Shown here piece after piece: positions 12,409 through 22,715 of a DNA stretch of 64,000 bases. A model generated the notes under the pieces. It saw only the letters and a list, made by a program, of their open reading frames with translations, was not told where the DNA came from and searched no databases. Origin of the DNA: Pegoplata infirma (taxonomy: Eukaryota > Arthropoda > Insecta > Diptera > Anthomyiidae). The DNA lies in NCBI GenBank assembly GCA_963921195.1, contig OY992537.1, positions 14,037,125 through 14,101,124 of the forward strand, given 5' to 3'. The translations under genes and the position numbers were made by a program. Within the stretch, counting starts at the first letter, position 1; each line of letters begins with the position of its first letter.

Positions 12409-14219
12409 CACAGAAAAAAATAAAAATGAATTTCAATTACGAAATTCGTTGATTCAATTAAAAAATTAATTGATTTCGGACGTATCATGAAAATGCGCAT
12501 ATTAATTACTCATTTTGTTTGAAAACAGTTTTAAAACTTAATTAAATTGTTAATTGAATCAATTAAAGTTGTAATTGAAAATAAAATGGAAAACCAATTA
12601 AAATTGTAATTAAATAAATATATAAAAAAAAATTAATATAAAATTGAAAATCAATAATATAGATTTATTGATTCACATAAAATTTTTAATTGAAAAAAGA
12701 CCAAAACTCAATTTAATTTTAAAAGTTGAACTTCAAAAAATGCTTAAAAATAAATAAACATAGAATGTTTTTGTTTTACATTATTAAGAAATTTATTTTC
12801 TTTATTAAATATAAACACTTGGTATAGTTTTGCATAGAAACATTATAGTAGTATTTTAAAATATCAATAACTATTTAAAATTACATTTTTATTTTTAAAT
12901 CTTGTTATTGCATGCATTTTTGTCGCCTTAGTAAAGTTGAATCAAAAAAAAATTGTATTATATTTCAATGTGCAAAACACAACTTGTACACATTTTATTA
13001 TCAAAACAATTTATCCGCAACGACCGCTCGCCTTAAAGAAAACAATAAAACTAAATTTTTTTGTTGCTTTCATGTATTCATTGGCTGCTACCAGGGCTGT
13101 CAGATATGGCGATTTCTCGCCAAACGTGGCGATTTTTAAATGTGTTTGGCGTCGTGATTTTCAATTTGGCGACATGGCGGTTTTTTGGCGATTTCAAAAA
13201 TGATTGGCGATTTCCTTGGCGTTTTTTAGAAAAGTTGACAATTTTTTTTTTGTTTTTGTGAATTTTTTTTAAAAATTTGTCGTTTTTGGTTATCAATACT
13301 GAACTATTTTTTAAAGACTTTGTGGGATTAGTGTATATAAAAAATATTTTTTGACCATCTTACTTATGTCCGCCTTACCATCTTAAGGATTTATGCACCT
13401 GATATTAAATAAAAACAACAGAATTAATAAAACACATTGAAAAATACACATTTCGGAAAAATCCAGTATTCAGGAGAACCAAAAACTGAATTTTTCTTAA
13501 ATTTCTTAAATTGACAGTAAACTTCATTGTAAAGCAAAAATAAAGAAAAAGAGAGGGTAGTCGTTCAAGGACCAAATTCTTATCATGAACAGATTGAGTT
13601 TAAATCCTGCTGAAGTGCAGCATCTGTCGCCCAATGTAAAATGCCATAATAAAGTTAAATTAATTTCGCACGATTTTTACATTCCTTCAAAATGAACTAT
13701 ATATTAAACAAACTGCCTTTTCTAATTTATAATTTAAAAACTAAACACAACTGACTTTTGGCGATTTTTTGAAAATTTTCGACATTATTGGCGATTTTAG
13801 ACATTTATTTTTTACTGGCTATAATAAATTAAACAAAAATTATTTTTAAAAAATAAAAAATATTTCTGTTATTGACAAAAATAGAATAAAATTGAATTTT
13901 GGCGATTTCTGGCGATTTTTTACATGAGATTTGGCGATGAACGTAAAAAAAATCTGACAACCCTGGCTGCTACCACCAAAATATACAAAACAATAGTTCA
14001 AAAGTTTTTTTTGTTGTTTTTTGCATTTTATTTTTTCATTTGCTACTAACACTAAAGCATATAAAACCGGTTTCGTTTGTTTATTTTATTTTTATTTTCA
14101 GTAAAGTTAAGAATTCAATTAAAACATTAATTGAATCAATTAAAATGTTTAATTGAAGTTAAATTTAATATCAAATCCATTTTTAATTAAAAAAAAAATC
14201 ACGATATTATTTTCTGTGC
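12409..14219. mobile_element. CACAGAAAA-ended AT-rich element, split by a hAT-like element
   Basis: The left end CACAGAAAAAAATA and right end TATTATTTTCTGTG are inverted, with CA on both sides as a possible 2-bp duplication. Both halves contain repeated TTGAATCAATTAAA phrases. The 874-bp element at 13092-13965 is inserted in it; without that it would be about 0.93 kb. No transposase. Confidence 0.6.
13092..13965. mobile_element. hAT-like element built of TGGCGATTT motifs, 874 bp, TSD GCTGCTAC
   Basis: Ends CAGGGCTGTCAGAT and ATCTGACAACCCTG, with perfect 8-bp duplications GCTGCTAC (13084-13091 and 13966-13973). The subterminal 150 bases at each end hold many TTGGCGATTT / TGGCGAC units; the middle is unrelated AT-rich DNA. 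Short overlapping ORFs across the motif array are by-products of the repeat. CAGGG ends plus 8-bp duplication indicate hAT. Confidence 0.93.
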
Positions 14220-14269
14220 ATTAGCAGAGATCACGCACCCAAGATAGCGGAATTTTTCACTTGACTCTA

Positions 14270-14497
14270 CACTCAAAATAATTCTACAGTAAAAGGTTTA
14301 GTAAGTGCTTTTGTATCAAAATCTACTACTTATTTACTAATTTTAGTATCTTCAAAGTACTAAAATTAGTAATTTTTACTGGTTTTCAATCATTTTAGTA
14401 AAAAATTTTAGTATTGGTTACCAATTTCTGCACTAGGTCCTTTTGGACTAAAATTTAGTTAAATTTTTAGTATTGAATACCCACGTTTTTTTGGGTG
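14270..14497. mobile_element. Small TA-inserting MITE with CACTCAAAA ends
   Basis: 228 bp flanked by TA on both sides, starting CACTCAAAATAATTC and ending TTTTTTTGGGTG. The interior is rich in TTAGTA/TACTAAAATT. TA duplication fits a Tc1/mariner-type non-autonomous element. Confidence 0.6.
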
Positions 14498-14593
14498 TAT
14501 AGTTTGGTTGTTGATGGTCATTGGAACAGTTGTTGTTCTCACAAAAATCTAGATTTACCTTTGTTTTAGGGGCTATCTTGGCGGCTAAAATTA

Positions 14594-14986
14594 TTTTTAT
14601 ATCCTCCAACTACATACTCACTTTGTCATTTCATTTGTAATGCATCGAAATATCGAACTAGGACCCAATAAATTCCCGTTTGTAACGCATCGAAATATCA
14701 AAATAGGACCTAATAAAGTATGAATATATATAACGCATCGAAATATCAAAATAGGACCTAATAAAGTATGAATAATAAAGTATGATCCTTGATCAAATCT
14801 AAGACATACCAGCGATTTCCTTTCGTCAGTCTGTGGAAAGCACGATACAGTTCAAACTAAAAGAGATAGACTATTGAAATTTCGCACGATAATGTCTTAT
14901 TGTCATAGGGTGGTTAAGTTCTAGAATGGACAAAATCGGACCTGGTGGAAAAGTTTCCCCTTGAGAAAAACGTAATTTTTTTACGT
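14594..14986 (+). mobile_element. mini-me/DINE-1-like element, subfamily 2, with internal duplication
   Basis: Follows the subfamily order TCCTCCAACTACA, CTTTGTCATT, TAACGCATCGAAATATC, AGGACCxAATAAAGTAT, AAGACATACCAGCGAT, CTGTGGAAAGCACGATACAG, GGTTAAGTT. The CGCATCGAAATATCAAAATAGGACC part is repeated three times. Directly abuts the next copy. Confidence 0.72.
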
Positions 14987-15081
14987 GTTTATACCCTCCA
15001 ACCACAATATGAGGGTATAGTCTCTTTGTCATTCCCTGTGTAACGCATTGAAATATCGGTCGGAGACCCCATAAAGTATAT

Positions 15082-15353
15082 GGGGCTTTCCAGGTCAAAT
15101 CGGGCACTTTGAACTTTTTTTTTTAGATTTTTCCAATTTGTTAACAGTTTTTAGTACCCTTCGAAAACTCCTTAGTGGTAAATTTTCAGATTTTTTTGAT
15201 GGCCCGTTCATAAGATATCGAATTTTTAAAAATTGGTAGTTTGTTCCTTTACTCAAACTTCTTTTACTCATAACTTCTTCAATAATGGTCCAAATTTCAA
15301 TTTTTTTTTCAAAATTTTTTTCAAAAAGTGTCCGATTTGACATGGAATGCCCC
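15082..15353. mobile_element. 272-bp MITE with GGGGC(A/T)TTCCA termini
   Basis: Ends GGGGCTTTCCAGGTCAAATC and GATTTGACATGGAATGCCCC are inverted repeats. Comparison with intact mini-me copies shows it inserted in the TATATAT tract after CCATAAAGTATAT, so the target duplication is ATAT or similar and its exact length is ambiguous. The 86-codon ORF inside has no known relation. Confidence 0.78.
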
Positions 15354-15463
15354 ATATATGTTATTGATCTATGAGCGATTCTAAGATATTCTATAAATGC
15401 CCGTATATGGCACTATGCAGTCCACCATAGAAGATCTAGCCTCCTGAAATTTCGCACATATAT

Positions 15464-16428
15464 GAGGCATTCCACACCAAATGTCCCGCTAGAGAAAAAC
15501 ATGTGTCCCGTAAATTTCTGAATAGGTTGATTGGATAGCCCTATATGGAGCTTAGAAAATTGCGTTTTTGGTTTTTCAAATATTGGAAAAATGGTAAAAT
15601 TTGTGACGAGTTGCCGAGATTAAATATTTATCACATTAAAACGGAATGCACCACAATCTCAAAAATTAACATTCTTATATATTTTTGTGTGGGCTATCGA
15701 TTAAATTTTTTTTTTTTTAATTTTCTAAACTAGTTCTGAAATTTTCCATTTTTTAAAAAAATCAATTTATCAAAAATCCGGCCATTTTTTTTTTATTTTT
15801 TTCAAAGTTTAGATGTTTGTCCATCCACACAAAGAAATTCAGAAACACGTTCTTCCTTTTTTTCGAGAAAATCGCATTTGAATTTTAAATTTCATAACAA
15901 TTTTTTAATTTGCTTGTATTTTCTTGTTTTAAAACATTTTTAAAACAAGAAAATACAAGCAAATTACAAAATTGTTATGAAATTTAAAATTCAAATGCGA
16001 TTTTCTCGAAAAAAAGGAAGAACGTGTTTCTGAATTTCTTTGTGTGGATGGACAAACATCTAAACTTTGAAAAAAAAAAAAAAAAAGTGACCGAATTTTT
16101 GATAAATTGACTTTTTTAAAAAATGGAAAATTTCAGAACGGGTTCTGAAAATGTTTCAAAAAAAATAATCGATAGCCCATACAAAACTATGTAAGAATGT
16201 AAATTTTTGAGATTGTGGTGCATTCGGTTTTAGTGTGATAAATATTTAATCAAGGCAACTCGCCAAATTTTTCCAATATTTGACCGCGCCTCCTAAGCCC
16301 AGTTTTTGAAAAATTGAAAAACCAAAAACGCAATTTTCTGAGTTACATATAGGGCTATTAATACAACCTATTCAGAAGTTTACAGTACACATGTTTTTTT
16401 TCGCTGGACATTTGGTGTGGAATGCCTC
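15464..16428. mobile_element. 965-bp foldback element with GAGGCATTCCA termini
   Basis: An almost complete palindrome. The left arm runs from GAGGCATTCCACACCAAATG to a centre near 15940, and the right arm returns to CATTTGGTGTGGAATGCCTC. The inner 110-130 bases of each arm (around CACGTTCTTCC..TCGAGAAAATCGC) look identical, while the outer arms differ by substitutions and indels. It sits at CGCACATATAT|ATATGTCTT of a mini-me copy; the ATAT target matches the neighbouring 272-bp MITE and the termini are related. No ORF of substance. Confidence 0.88.
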
Positions 16429-16585
16429 ATATGTCTTATTGTCCTAGGCAGGTTAAGTTTGTAAATCGGCAAAATCAGACCAGGGAGAAAAAAGTTCCCC
16501 CTTGAGAAACTAAACCAACCTCTGAAAAACAGAATTTTTTACGTGGTTTTTGTATTTTTATTAAACAAATGAAACATTTTTATGC

Positions 16586-17350
16586 AAGAAAAATCTCAGA
16601 GTCCTGCACTAGGACTGGGGGGATTAAACAAATTTTTCATAAAAATTATTTCATGTGAATATCATGGTGTTATTAGTAAAGAAAAATTACCTCGATCTAG
16701 AATAACCCTAATCAAAGTATACATTTTTGAAGGGTGAATAAAACACTATTTATTCTTTAATAAAAATAAATTCATTAATCAGAGTTTATGAGGAAAATCT
16801 TTAAAAAAAAAATATTTTATAATTCAACAATTCCTTTTCTATAAATTCCTGAAATTTTATTTAAAATAAAAAAAATCACATTTTATTATTTATGTTTTTT
16901 GTTTACATACATGTATTTAATATATAGTTTTTTTTTTGTTATTGTTTAATTACATTCATATTGTATAATTGAGTTTATATATATTTTTTCGATTGTATAT
17001 ACTCTTTTTTTCTACTACATTAAAATTATTGTTTTCAGGTTACAATTTTTTTTTTTGTATTTTTTATAAGTTTTCGAGACAATTTTTAAACATTGAATAT
17101 TTAATTAAAAGGAAAAAATAAATATATTCAGTATTTATTTAAAATTAACAAATTAAAAAAAAATAAATTTAATAACATTTATACACAAATAGACAATAAT
17201 AAGAATAATACATTCAATGTTAGACAAGTATAGGAACTTTACAAAATACAGCCTTTAAAACAATTTATTAAAATACGAGGACCACAAAATAGAAAACCAT
17301 TTCTAATTATTTTTTTTATAAATTATTGACAATAATAACATCCGACAGCT
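16586..17350. other. AT-rich stretch, nothing recognised
   Basis: Homopolymer-rich DNA with no ORF, RNA gene or clear repeat boundary seen. Confidence 0.5.
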
Positions 17351-17780
17351 AATATAAAACATGAACCAGAATATATACTTGTGAATGTAGATATCAAATG
17401 GAATAAAACTGCATTTACAGTTTTTCATTTCGTGATGTTGTTTTATTTTAAAAGGACTTAAAGTTTTTGAGGATAACATTTTGTAAAATATTTTTTAAAT
17501 GTTTGTTCTTGTCATATAATGTCACTATCGATGGCAAATGAAAGAAGAGAATCTTCGCTAATTTTTCCATTTTTTATTTTTTCATATCAGGATAGAGCAT
17601 GTGAATAATATCCTTTCAAAACTTTATCAAAATATTTTGTTGAAAATTTTGAATGATATTTAAGGATAAAGTTTTGAAAGAACACTACTTACCTTCTTTT
17701 TCCTCATATGCCAAATAACAAAATGGAAAAATTAGCAGAGATCCTCTATTATTTGCCATAACTAGTGGCATCTCAGGACA

Positions 17781-18593
17781 CCCAGCAGAAATAAATCGAG
17801 ATTTTGGCGACACAGCATCTGTTTATAGCATACCGTAGCGCATCCAAAGAGCGCTCTTAGGGATGCAGTAAAAGGAAGGGGAAAAAATTTTAATTTTTTT
17901 TAAGATTTTTTATATAAAACTTATAATGTGTAATTATTTTTTGATAAAATTTCACACTTGCTTTCCTTTTTAATATTTTTAACACTTTTTGAATAAAAAA
18001 ACATGAGTTTTAGACAAAGACACATGATTTGACTGCATCATTATTGCGCATTAATCAGCGCTGCAAAGAGCGCTTCAATCATAGCATCTTTGACCGCTGT
18101 TCCCAAAAAAAATCCCATAAAAAATGTGAAAATGAAAATGTCCGATATTTTTTTGATGTTCACTTCCGATTTTTTTTTTTTTTTTTTTCATTTTGTTTCA
18201 CATAAATAAAGTTTTGTAAAGTAAAACGAATGAATTTTTTTGTTATATTTTTTTAAATTTTAGTTATTTGATTTCAACTTTGAATTTACAGCATCTTTAT
18301 TCTGCTTAAATCAGCTCTACAAAGATACATGAATTCACTGCATCTTTAATCTGCTTAAATCAGCGCTAAAAAGATACATGAATTTACAGCATCTTTATTC
18401 TGCTTAAATCAGCGCTCTAAAGACACGTGATTTCAGTGCATCTAAAGAGCGCTGTTTCTGTGTATCCAACTAGCGCTCTAAAGTGGGACATCGCCTTAGG
18501 GAATCATGCATGAATTCAGCGCAATTGGATGCTCTCCTTTACTCAAGTTCCCCTTCCAAAAGCTGCTGAACGTTCAGAAAAATTTCTGCTGGG
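17781..18593. mobile_element. 813-bp element with CCCAGCAGAAAT termini and 2-bp target duplication
   Basis: Starts CCCAGCAGAAAT and ends ATTTCTGCTGGG. The uninterrupted relative at 30095-30110 reads AGGACAAGTAC, whereas here it is AGGACA|element|CAAGTAC, proving a 2-bp CA duplication. The interior is unusual: it carries a 49-bp tandem repeat and several AGCGCTCTAAAG phrases. No transposase. Confidence 0.82.
18283..18450 (+). repeat. 49-bp tandem repeat, about 3.5 copies
   Basis: The phrase GCATCTTTATTCTGCTTAAA recurs at 18291, 18340 and 18389, with a partial copy at 18438. Each unit ends with CAGCGCTxxAAAGATACATG. It lies inside the CCCAGC-ended element. Confidence 0.85.
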
Positions 18594-18760
18594 CAAGTAC
18601 AAATATTTAATACATATTTTACAAAAATGAAATCCTCTAAAAATTTGAAGTCCTTTTAAAAAGAAACAGGATCACTAAATGAAAAACTGTAAATGCAGTT
18701 TTACTACATTTATTATCTAGTTTCAAACGATTACTATCCAGTTCGTTTTTAAACGATATT

Positions 18761-19006
18761 TTCTTTCTGTCCGATAATACTGGGATTTGAATTTAAAAAA
18801 ATTATACTAAAGTTTTAACTAATACATAATTCATCTTTGGTGGTATATTTTCACAATAAATATTAACAAAATATATTGAGCAATAAATTAAATAAATTTA
18901 AATTAATTTAAAACTTTCAAAAAATATAATTTACATTTTACAAAGATTTTAATTTGACTTCACTTTAATGTATTTTCTGTGTATTTTCTCTAGTAATTCC
19001 TTATAT
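18761..19006 (-). other. Proct: Probable Proct 3' UTR
   Basis: This AT-rich sequence follows the TAG of exon 2 on the minus strand and is free of recognisable repeats until the foldback element that ends near 18760. ATTAAA, a weaker poly(A) signal, occurs on the minus strand at 18969-18964, about 40 bases after the stop. I see no AATAAA on this strand in the interval, so the cleavage site is uncertain. Confidence 0.35.
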
Positions 19007-19201
19007 CTAATAGTAACGTCCATTATCGTATAAGCCATGAGGAACATTATATTTCCTTGGTACATCCACACCAACATCCATATTGCCTCCTAATTTATTT
19101 AACCAATTTGCACGTTGAGCTGCAGAAGATAAAGTATTGCCATTAGCTTCATTAGGTGGTCGTTGTTGGCCTGCACCATCTTCATTGCTTGATTCCAATA
19201 T
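19007..19201 (-). CDS. Proct: Proctolin precursor, coding exon 2 (C-terminal part)
   Basis: This is a 65-codon open segment starting right after a good splice acceptor (pyrimidine-rich tract ending ttttacacag) and ending in TAG at 19009-19007. It opens in phase 0, matching the phase-0 donor of the RYLPT exon on the same strand. The join reads ...KLRELMLQ|ILESSNEDGAG... The encoded 64 residues (115-178) are hydrophilic and rich in Asn/Gly, with Arg-Lys at 163-164 as a possible dibasic cleavage site and a C-terminal NGRYY. Composition and lack of stops stand out from the AT-rich surroundings. I assign it to Proct from strand, phase and splice signals; I did not recognise its sequence independently. 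An additional exon in the intron, or a different host gene, is possible but no better candidate exon is visible. Confidence 0.72.
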   Translation of the reverse strand: MLESSNEDGAGQQRPPNEANGNTLSSAAQRANWLNKLGGNMDVGVDVPRKYNVPHGLYDNGRYY

Positions 19202-19573
19202 CTGTGTAAAATAAATGGTAAAAGAAAAATTTTTTCAAAATTAGTTCACATTTTTCTCAACTAACTACAAATGAAGTGTTAATTAGGTACAAATTATAAT
19301 GTGGGAAGTTAAGTTATTTCTTCTTCAGTTTTGTTTGAGTTAAGTTTTTGTTTCTCTTGGTTTTATTTCATAATTCCCCTCCCTAATGTAAAATATTTTA
19401 AAAAATAACCCAGCAAATAACATATTTCTAAATTTCAAGTGAAAATAAAATGGAAATTAAATGGAACTGTCACAATGTTCACAATGTTTCATGGCTTCGC
19501 CATTCTAGCAAAACGTTGAAAAATATTGAAACATATTGAAAAACGCCAAGTATAACTCACAACTCAACGTACC

Positions 19574-21290
19574 TCAATCTATATATATAAAAATGGATGT
19601 GTGTATGTATGTGGGTATGTATGTATGTATGTATGTTCCGTATGGACTCGAAAACGGCTGGACCGATCTTGATGAAATTTTCAGGGAATATTCAGAATAG
19701 CCTGGCGAGTAACACTGTCAAGTCGGATTTTTGATTTTCCGTCTGTGGGCGGAGGGGCGTGGCAAAATCCAATTTTTTCATCCCAGCACTAATGACATCT
19801 ATATATAAAAAACGGATGGACCGATTTTGATGAAATTTATATCAAAGATAGTACTAACTGAAAACTCACTGTGCCAAATTTGAGCGTTATCGGACAAAGA
19901 AGCGTAAAATTCCATGCAACTTTGTATTGAATTGAAAGTTATTTCAATAATGCAAAAAGCGGCTATATGTATGTTCCTTATGGACGCGAAAATGGCAGTC
20001 AGATTTTTAATTTTTTGCGTGTGGGCGGATGGGCGTGGCAAAATCGAATTTTTACATTGCACCACTAATGGCATCTATATATAAAAAACGGATGAACCGA
20101 TTTTGATGAAATTTAAACCAAAGATAGTACTAACCAAGTACTAACTATATGCCAAATTAGAGTGTGATCGGACAAATGGGCGTAAAATGCCATGCTTTAT
20201 CGCCAGTGGGCGGAGGGGTGGGCGGAGGGGTGGGCAAAATCGAACTAATGACATCTATATATAAAAAACGGCTGGACCGATTTTTATGAAATTTAAAACA
20301 ACGATAGAACTAACCAAGTACTAACTGTGTGCCAAATTAGAGCGTGATCGGACAAATGGGCGTAAAATGCCATGCCCCTTTGTATTGTATTGAATTTTAT
20401 TTCTGCATGCTCCGCAATAACGCAAAAACTGTTGATTTGATTTTAAAGAAATTTTCAGCACTGATAGTATGAAACGAGTGCGGAACTATAGGCCATGTTA
20501 TACTACGATTGGAAAAAGGGGCGTAAAATGCCACGCCCCTTTGTACTATACTGGACGTTGCCTGCCTGTTTCGCAATCACGCAAAAACAGCTGAACCGTT
20601 TCTCTTGACATTTTTAATACATACAGTGCTAATCAAGTGCATATGTAGGCCATATAAGATCGTTATTGGAAAAAGGGATCAAAATTGCAATGCTCTTTGT
20701 ACTATACTGACCACGATTGAACAAAGAGGCGTAAATTGCCACGCCCCTATGTTTTATACTGAACGTTATATCTGCCTGTTGTGAAATCACGCAAAAACGG
20801 ATAAGCCGTACTGATAGAACTAACCGAACGGGAACTGTAGGTCATATGTATAGCGCGAGTCGGCAAAAGGGTTTACAATATCACTCCCGTTTTTCATAAA
20901 TAAAAAGTTATTTCCTCCTTTTTCGCAATCACACAAAAACGACAAAATTGATGTCAATGAAATTTGCAGCACAGATAGTACTAATCGAGGATGCAGCATG
21001 GAACTTTAGTCTATCAAGATTCGATAAAAATGCGTTAAATTACATGCCCCTTTGTACTAAACTTAACATTATGTCTGTCTGTTTCGAAATCACGCAAAAA
21101 CAGCTGAACCGATTTTGTTAAGATTTCTCTATAGATAGTGCTAACTGAGGGTGGAACCAAAGGTTACTAGCTGGGCCCGGACCCGTGCTTTAATATTGTC
21201 CGACACTATATTTAAATTAAGATGCAATATAAAATAGTTTTTGCCTAGGGCCAGCAACGCGGATCGGGTATAGCTAGTATATGATAGATG
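19574..21290 (+). mobile_element. Helitron-like or unclassified repeat with GGACCGATTTTGATGAAATTT modules
   Basis: Opens CTATATATATAAAAATGG followed by a GTATG microsatellite and CGAAAACGGCTGGACCGAT, a phrase common in insect repeats. The module ATCTATATATAAAAAACGG..GATGAAATTTA..AGATAGTACTAAC recurs near 19797, 20072 and 20252, and weaker units (AAAATGCCACGCCCCTTTG, CACGCAAAAACxGCTGAACC) continue to about 21120. The 3' part has ACTAGCTGGGCCCGGACCCG. It ends near GCTAGTAT. No replicase; classification is uncertain. Confidence 0.5.
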
Positions 21291-21671
21291 GCATAATAAC
21301 ACACAATTTGCGCCAAATTTCAGCACCCTACAACAACTGGAAGGGGATGCTAAGTGATCATATGTGTTTGCAACCTCCAAAGATATCTTAACATTTTTTT
21401 TTTTTTTCAATCTTAAACATAAGTATATGGAATGTATGTGTAACAGGAGCACATAATTCACATTTGGCCATTTTGTTCTAAGATTGTCATTCGAAAAAAA
21501 AAGAAGAAGGACTAAAAGCGAAAACTGCATTTCACTTAAACCGCTATAACTTAAAAACTATGCGGACCATTGAAGTACAATGAAGTTAATTTGAAAGGTA
21601 ATAAAAATATCTCTTACTTGAGTATAATTAAAAAAAAAAAAAAAAAAATTTTTCAATCGAAACCACACCAT

Positions 21672-21764
21672 TTCCAATTGTATTTCAGAAATTTTTAATT
21701 GTATTTCAGAAATTATCAATTGTATTTCAGAAGTTAACAATTGTATTTCAGAAATTTTCAATTG
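21672..21764 (-). repeat. 20-bp minisatellite, left array
   Basis: About four units of AATTGTATTTCAGAAATTTT-like sequence, the reverse complement of the right-hand array. Confidence 0.85.
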
Positions 21765-21777
21765 TTTTATGAAGGTT

Positions 21778-21964
21778 AGTTTCTGAAATACAATTGATCA
21801 ATTCTGAAATAAAATTGATTATTTCTGAACTACAATAGATAAATTCTGAAATACAATTGATAATTTCTGAAATACAATTGATAAGTTCTGAAATACAATT
21901 GATAAATTCTGAAATACAATTGATAATTTCTGAAATACAATTGATAATTTCTGAAATACAATAG
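21778..21964 (+). repeat. 20-bp minisatellite, right array
   Basis: About nine units of TTCTGAAATACAATTGATAA with few mismatches. Confidence 0.9.
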
Positions 21965-22715
21965 GAAAAGGTGTAAAAGGTCCTTATTGTCTTTTGTAGA
22001 CAATCTAAGAACAAAATGGTCAAATGTGATTCATGTGCTCTTGTTACACTATCATTCCATGTAGTCATTTTTAGGATTGGAAATTTATTTTTTTAGATTT
22101 CTTCGGAGGTTGCAAACGCATGTGATCAGTTAGCATCCCCTTCTATGTATCGTAGGGTGCTGCAATTTGGCGCAAAATATTAGTTACGATACTATCTTTA
22201 ATTTTTTGAGGTACGTTGACCTGTAGCGTAGCAAAAGGAATTTTGGGCCACCCTAGCACGCTTGGCAAATCTGTTTTGCTACTTGTACCGTTTAGAAGTG
22301 TTCACCTCATGCTAAAAGGTGGCTAACGTTCTGATCCTGATAACTACCACCCTATAGCAGTTTGATCTACGCTCTCTAAGCATGGTTACTTATCACTTGG
22401 TTGACTATCTGAAGTTGACAGTCCTTCTACGCAAGACCTGTAAGCGTTTCTTTCGGAACGTTGGAGTCGTTCCATCCACCAATTTAGTGAAAGCAAAGTG
22501 GTTGCTGTGGATATTTCCAAGGCGAACAATCGTGTATGGCACGGTTCCCTCGTTATGAAGCTTATTGCGTTTGGTGTCAGTAGTGATTTCTTTCGATTCA
22601 TATCGAGCTTTCTCTGTATCCGCACCATACGTGTTGTTATAGATTGGATTCATCGGACGAATTCCATCTTAACTCTGGAGTACCGAAATTTAATTATTTT
22701 CTAATGACCTTCTAA

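Larger units (their letters stand above)
14987..16585 (+). mobile_element. mini-me/DINE-1-like element, subfamily 2, split by two TIR elements
   Basis: Three separated pieces (14987-15081, 15354-15463, 16429-16585) together follow the consensus seen intact at 54612-55158: ATACCCTCCAACCACA..GTAACGCATTG, then TTATTGATCTATGAGCGATTC..TTTCGCACATATAT, then ATGTCTTATTGTCCTAGGCAGG..CCCCCTTGAGAAACTAAACC. The 3' terminus is missing or too diverged. Two TIR elements interrupt it. Confidence 0.82.
17351..18760. mobile_element. Foldback element (family also at 29668-30275), split by a CCCAGC-ended element
   Basis: Left part GAATAAAACTGCATTTACAG..GAATCTTCGCTAATTTTTCC is mirrored by AAATTAGCAGAGATCC..CTGTAAATGCAGTTTTACTA. 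The sequence is colinear with 29668-30275, which lacks the insert at 17781-18593. Ends are approximate. Non-coding. Confidence 0.75.
21301..22180. mobile_element. Foldback element with two head-to-head 20-bp minisatellites
   Basis: Arms 21307-21480 and 22010-22177 are inverted copies: TTTGCGCCAAATTTCAGCAC against TGCTGCAATTTGGCGCAAA, and CACATTTGGCCATTTTGTTC against GAACAAAATGGTCAAATGTG. The centre holds minisatellites in opposite orientations. ORFs of 67-129 codons across it reflect the repeats (for example ISEIQL and NCISEI units) and are not genes. Confidence 0.85.

Noticed and set aside
12912..13296. Four overlapping ORFs with Trp/Arg-Phe repeats
   Set aside because: Frames through the TGGCGATTT array of a hAT-like element.
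21558..22068. ORFs encoding repeated ISEIQL and NCISEI units
   Set aside because: They are read-through of the 20-bp minisatellite; 3 x 20 bases gives a 20-aa period with no independent coding evidence.
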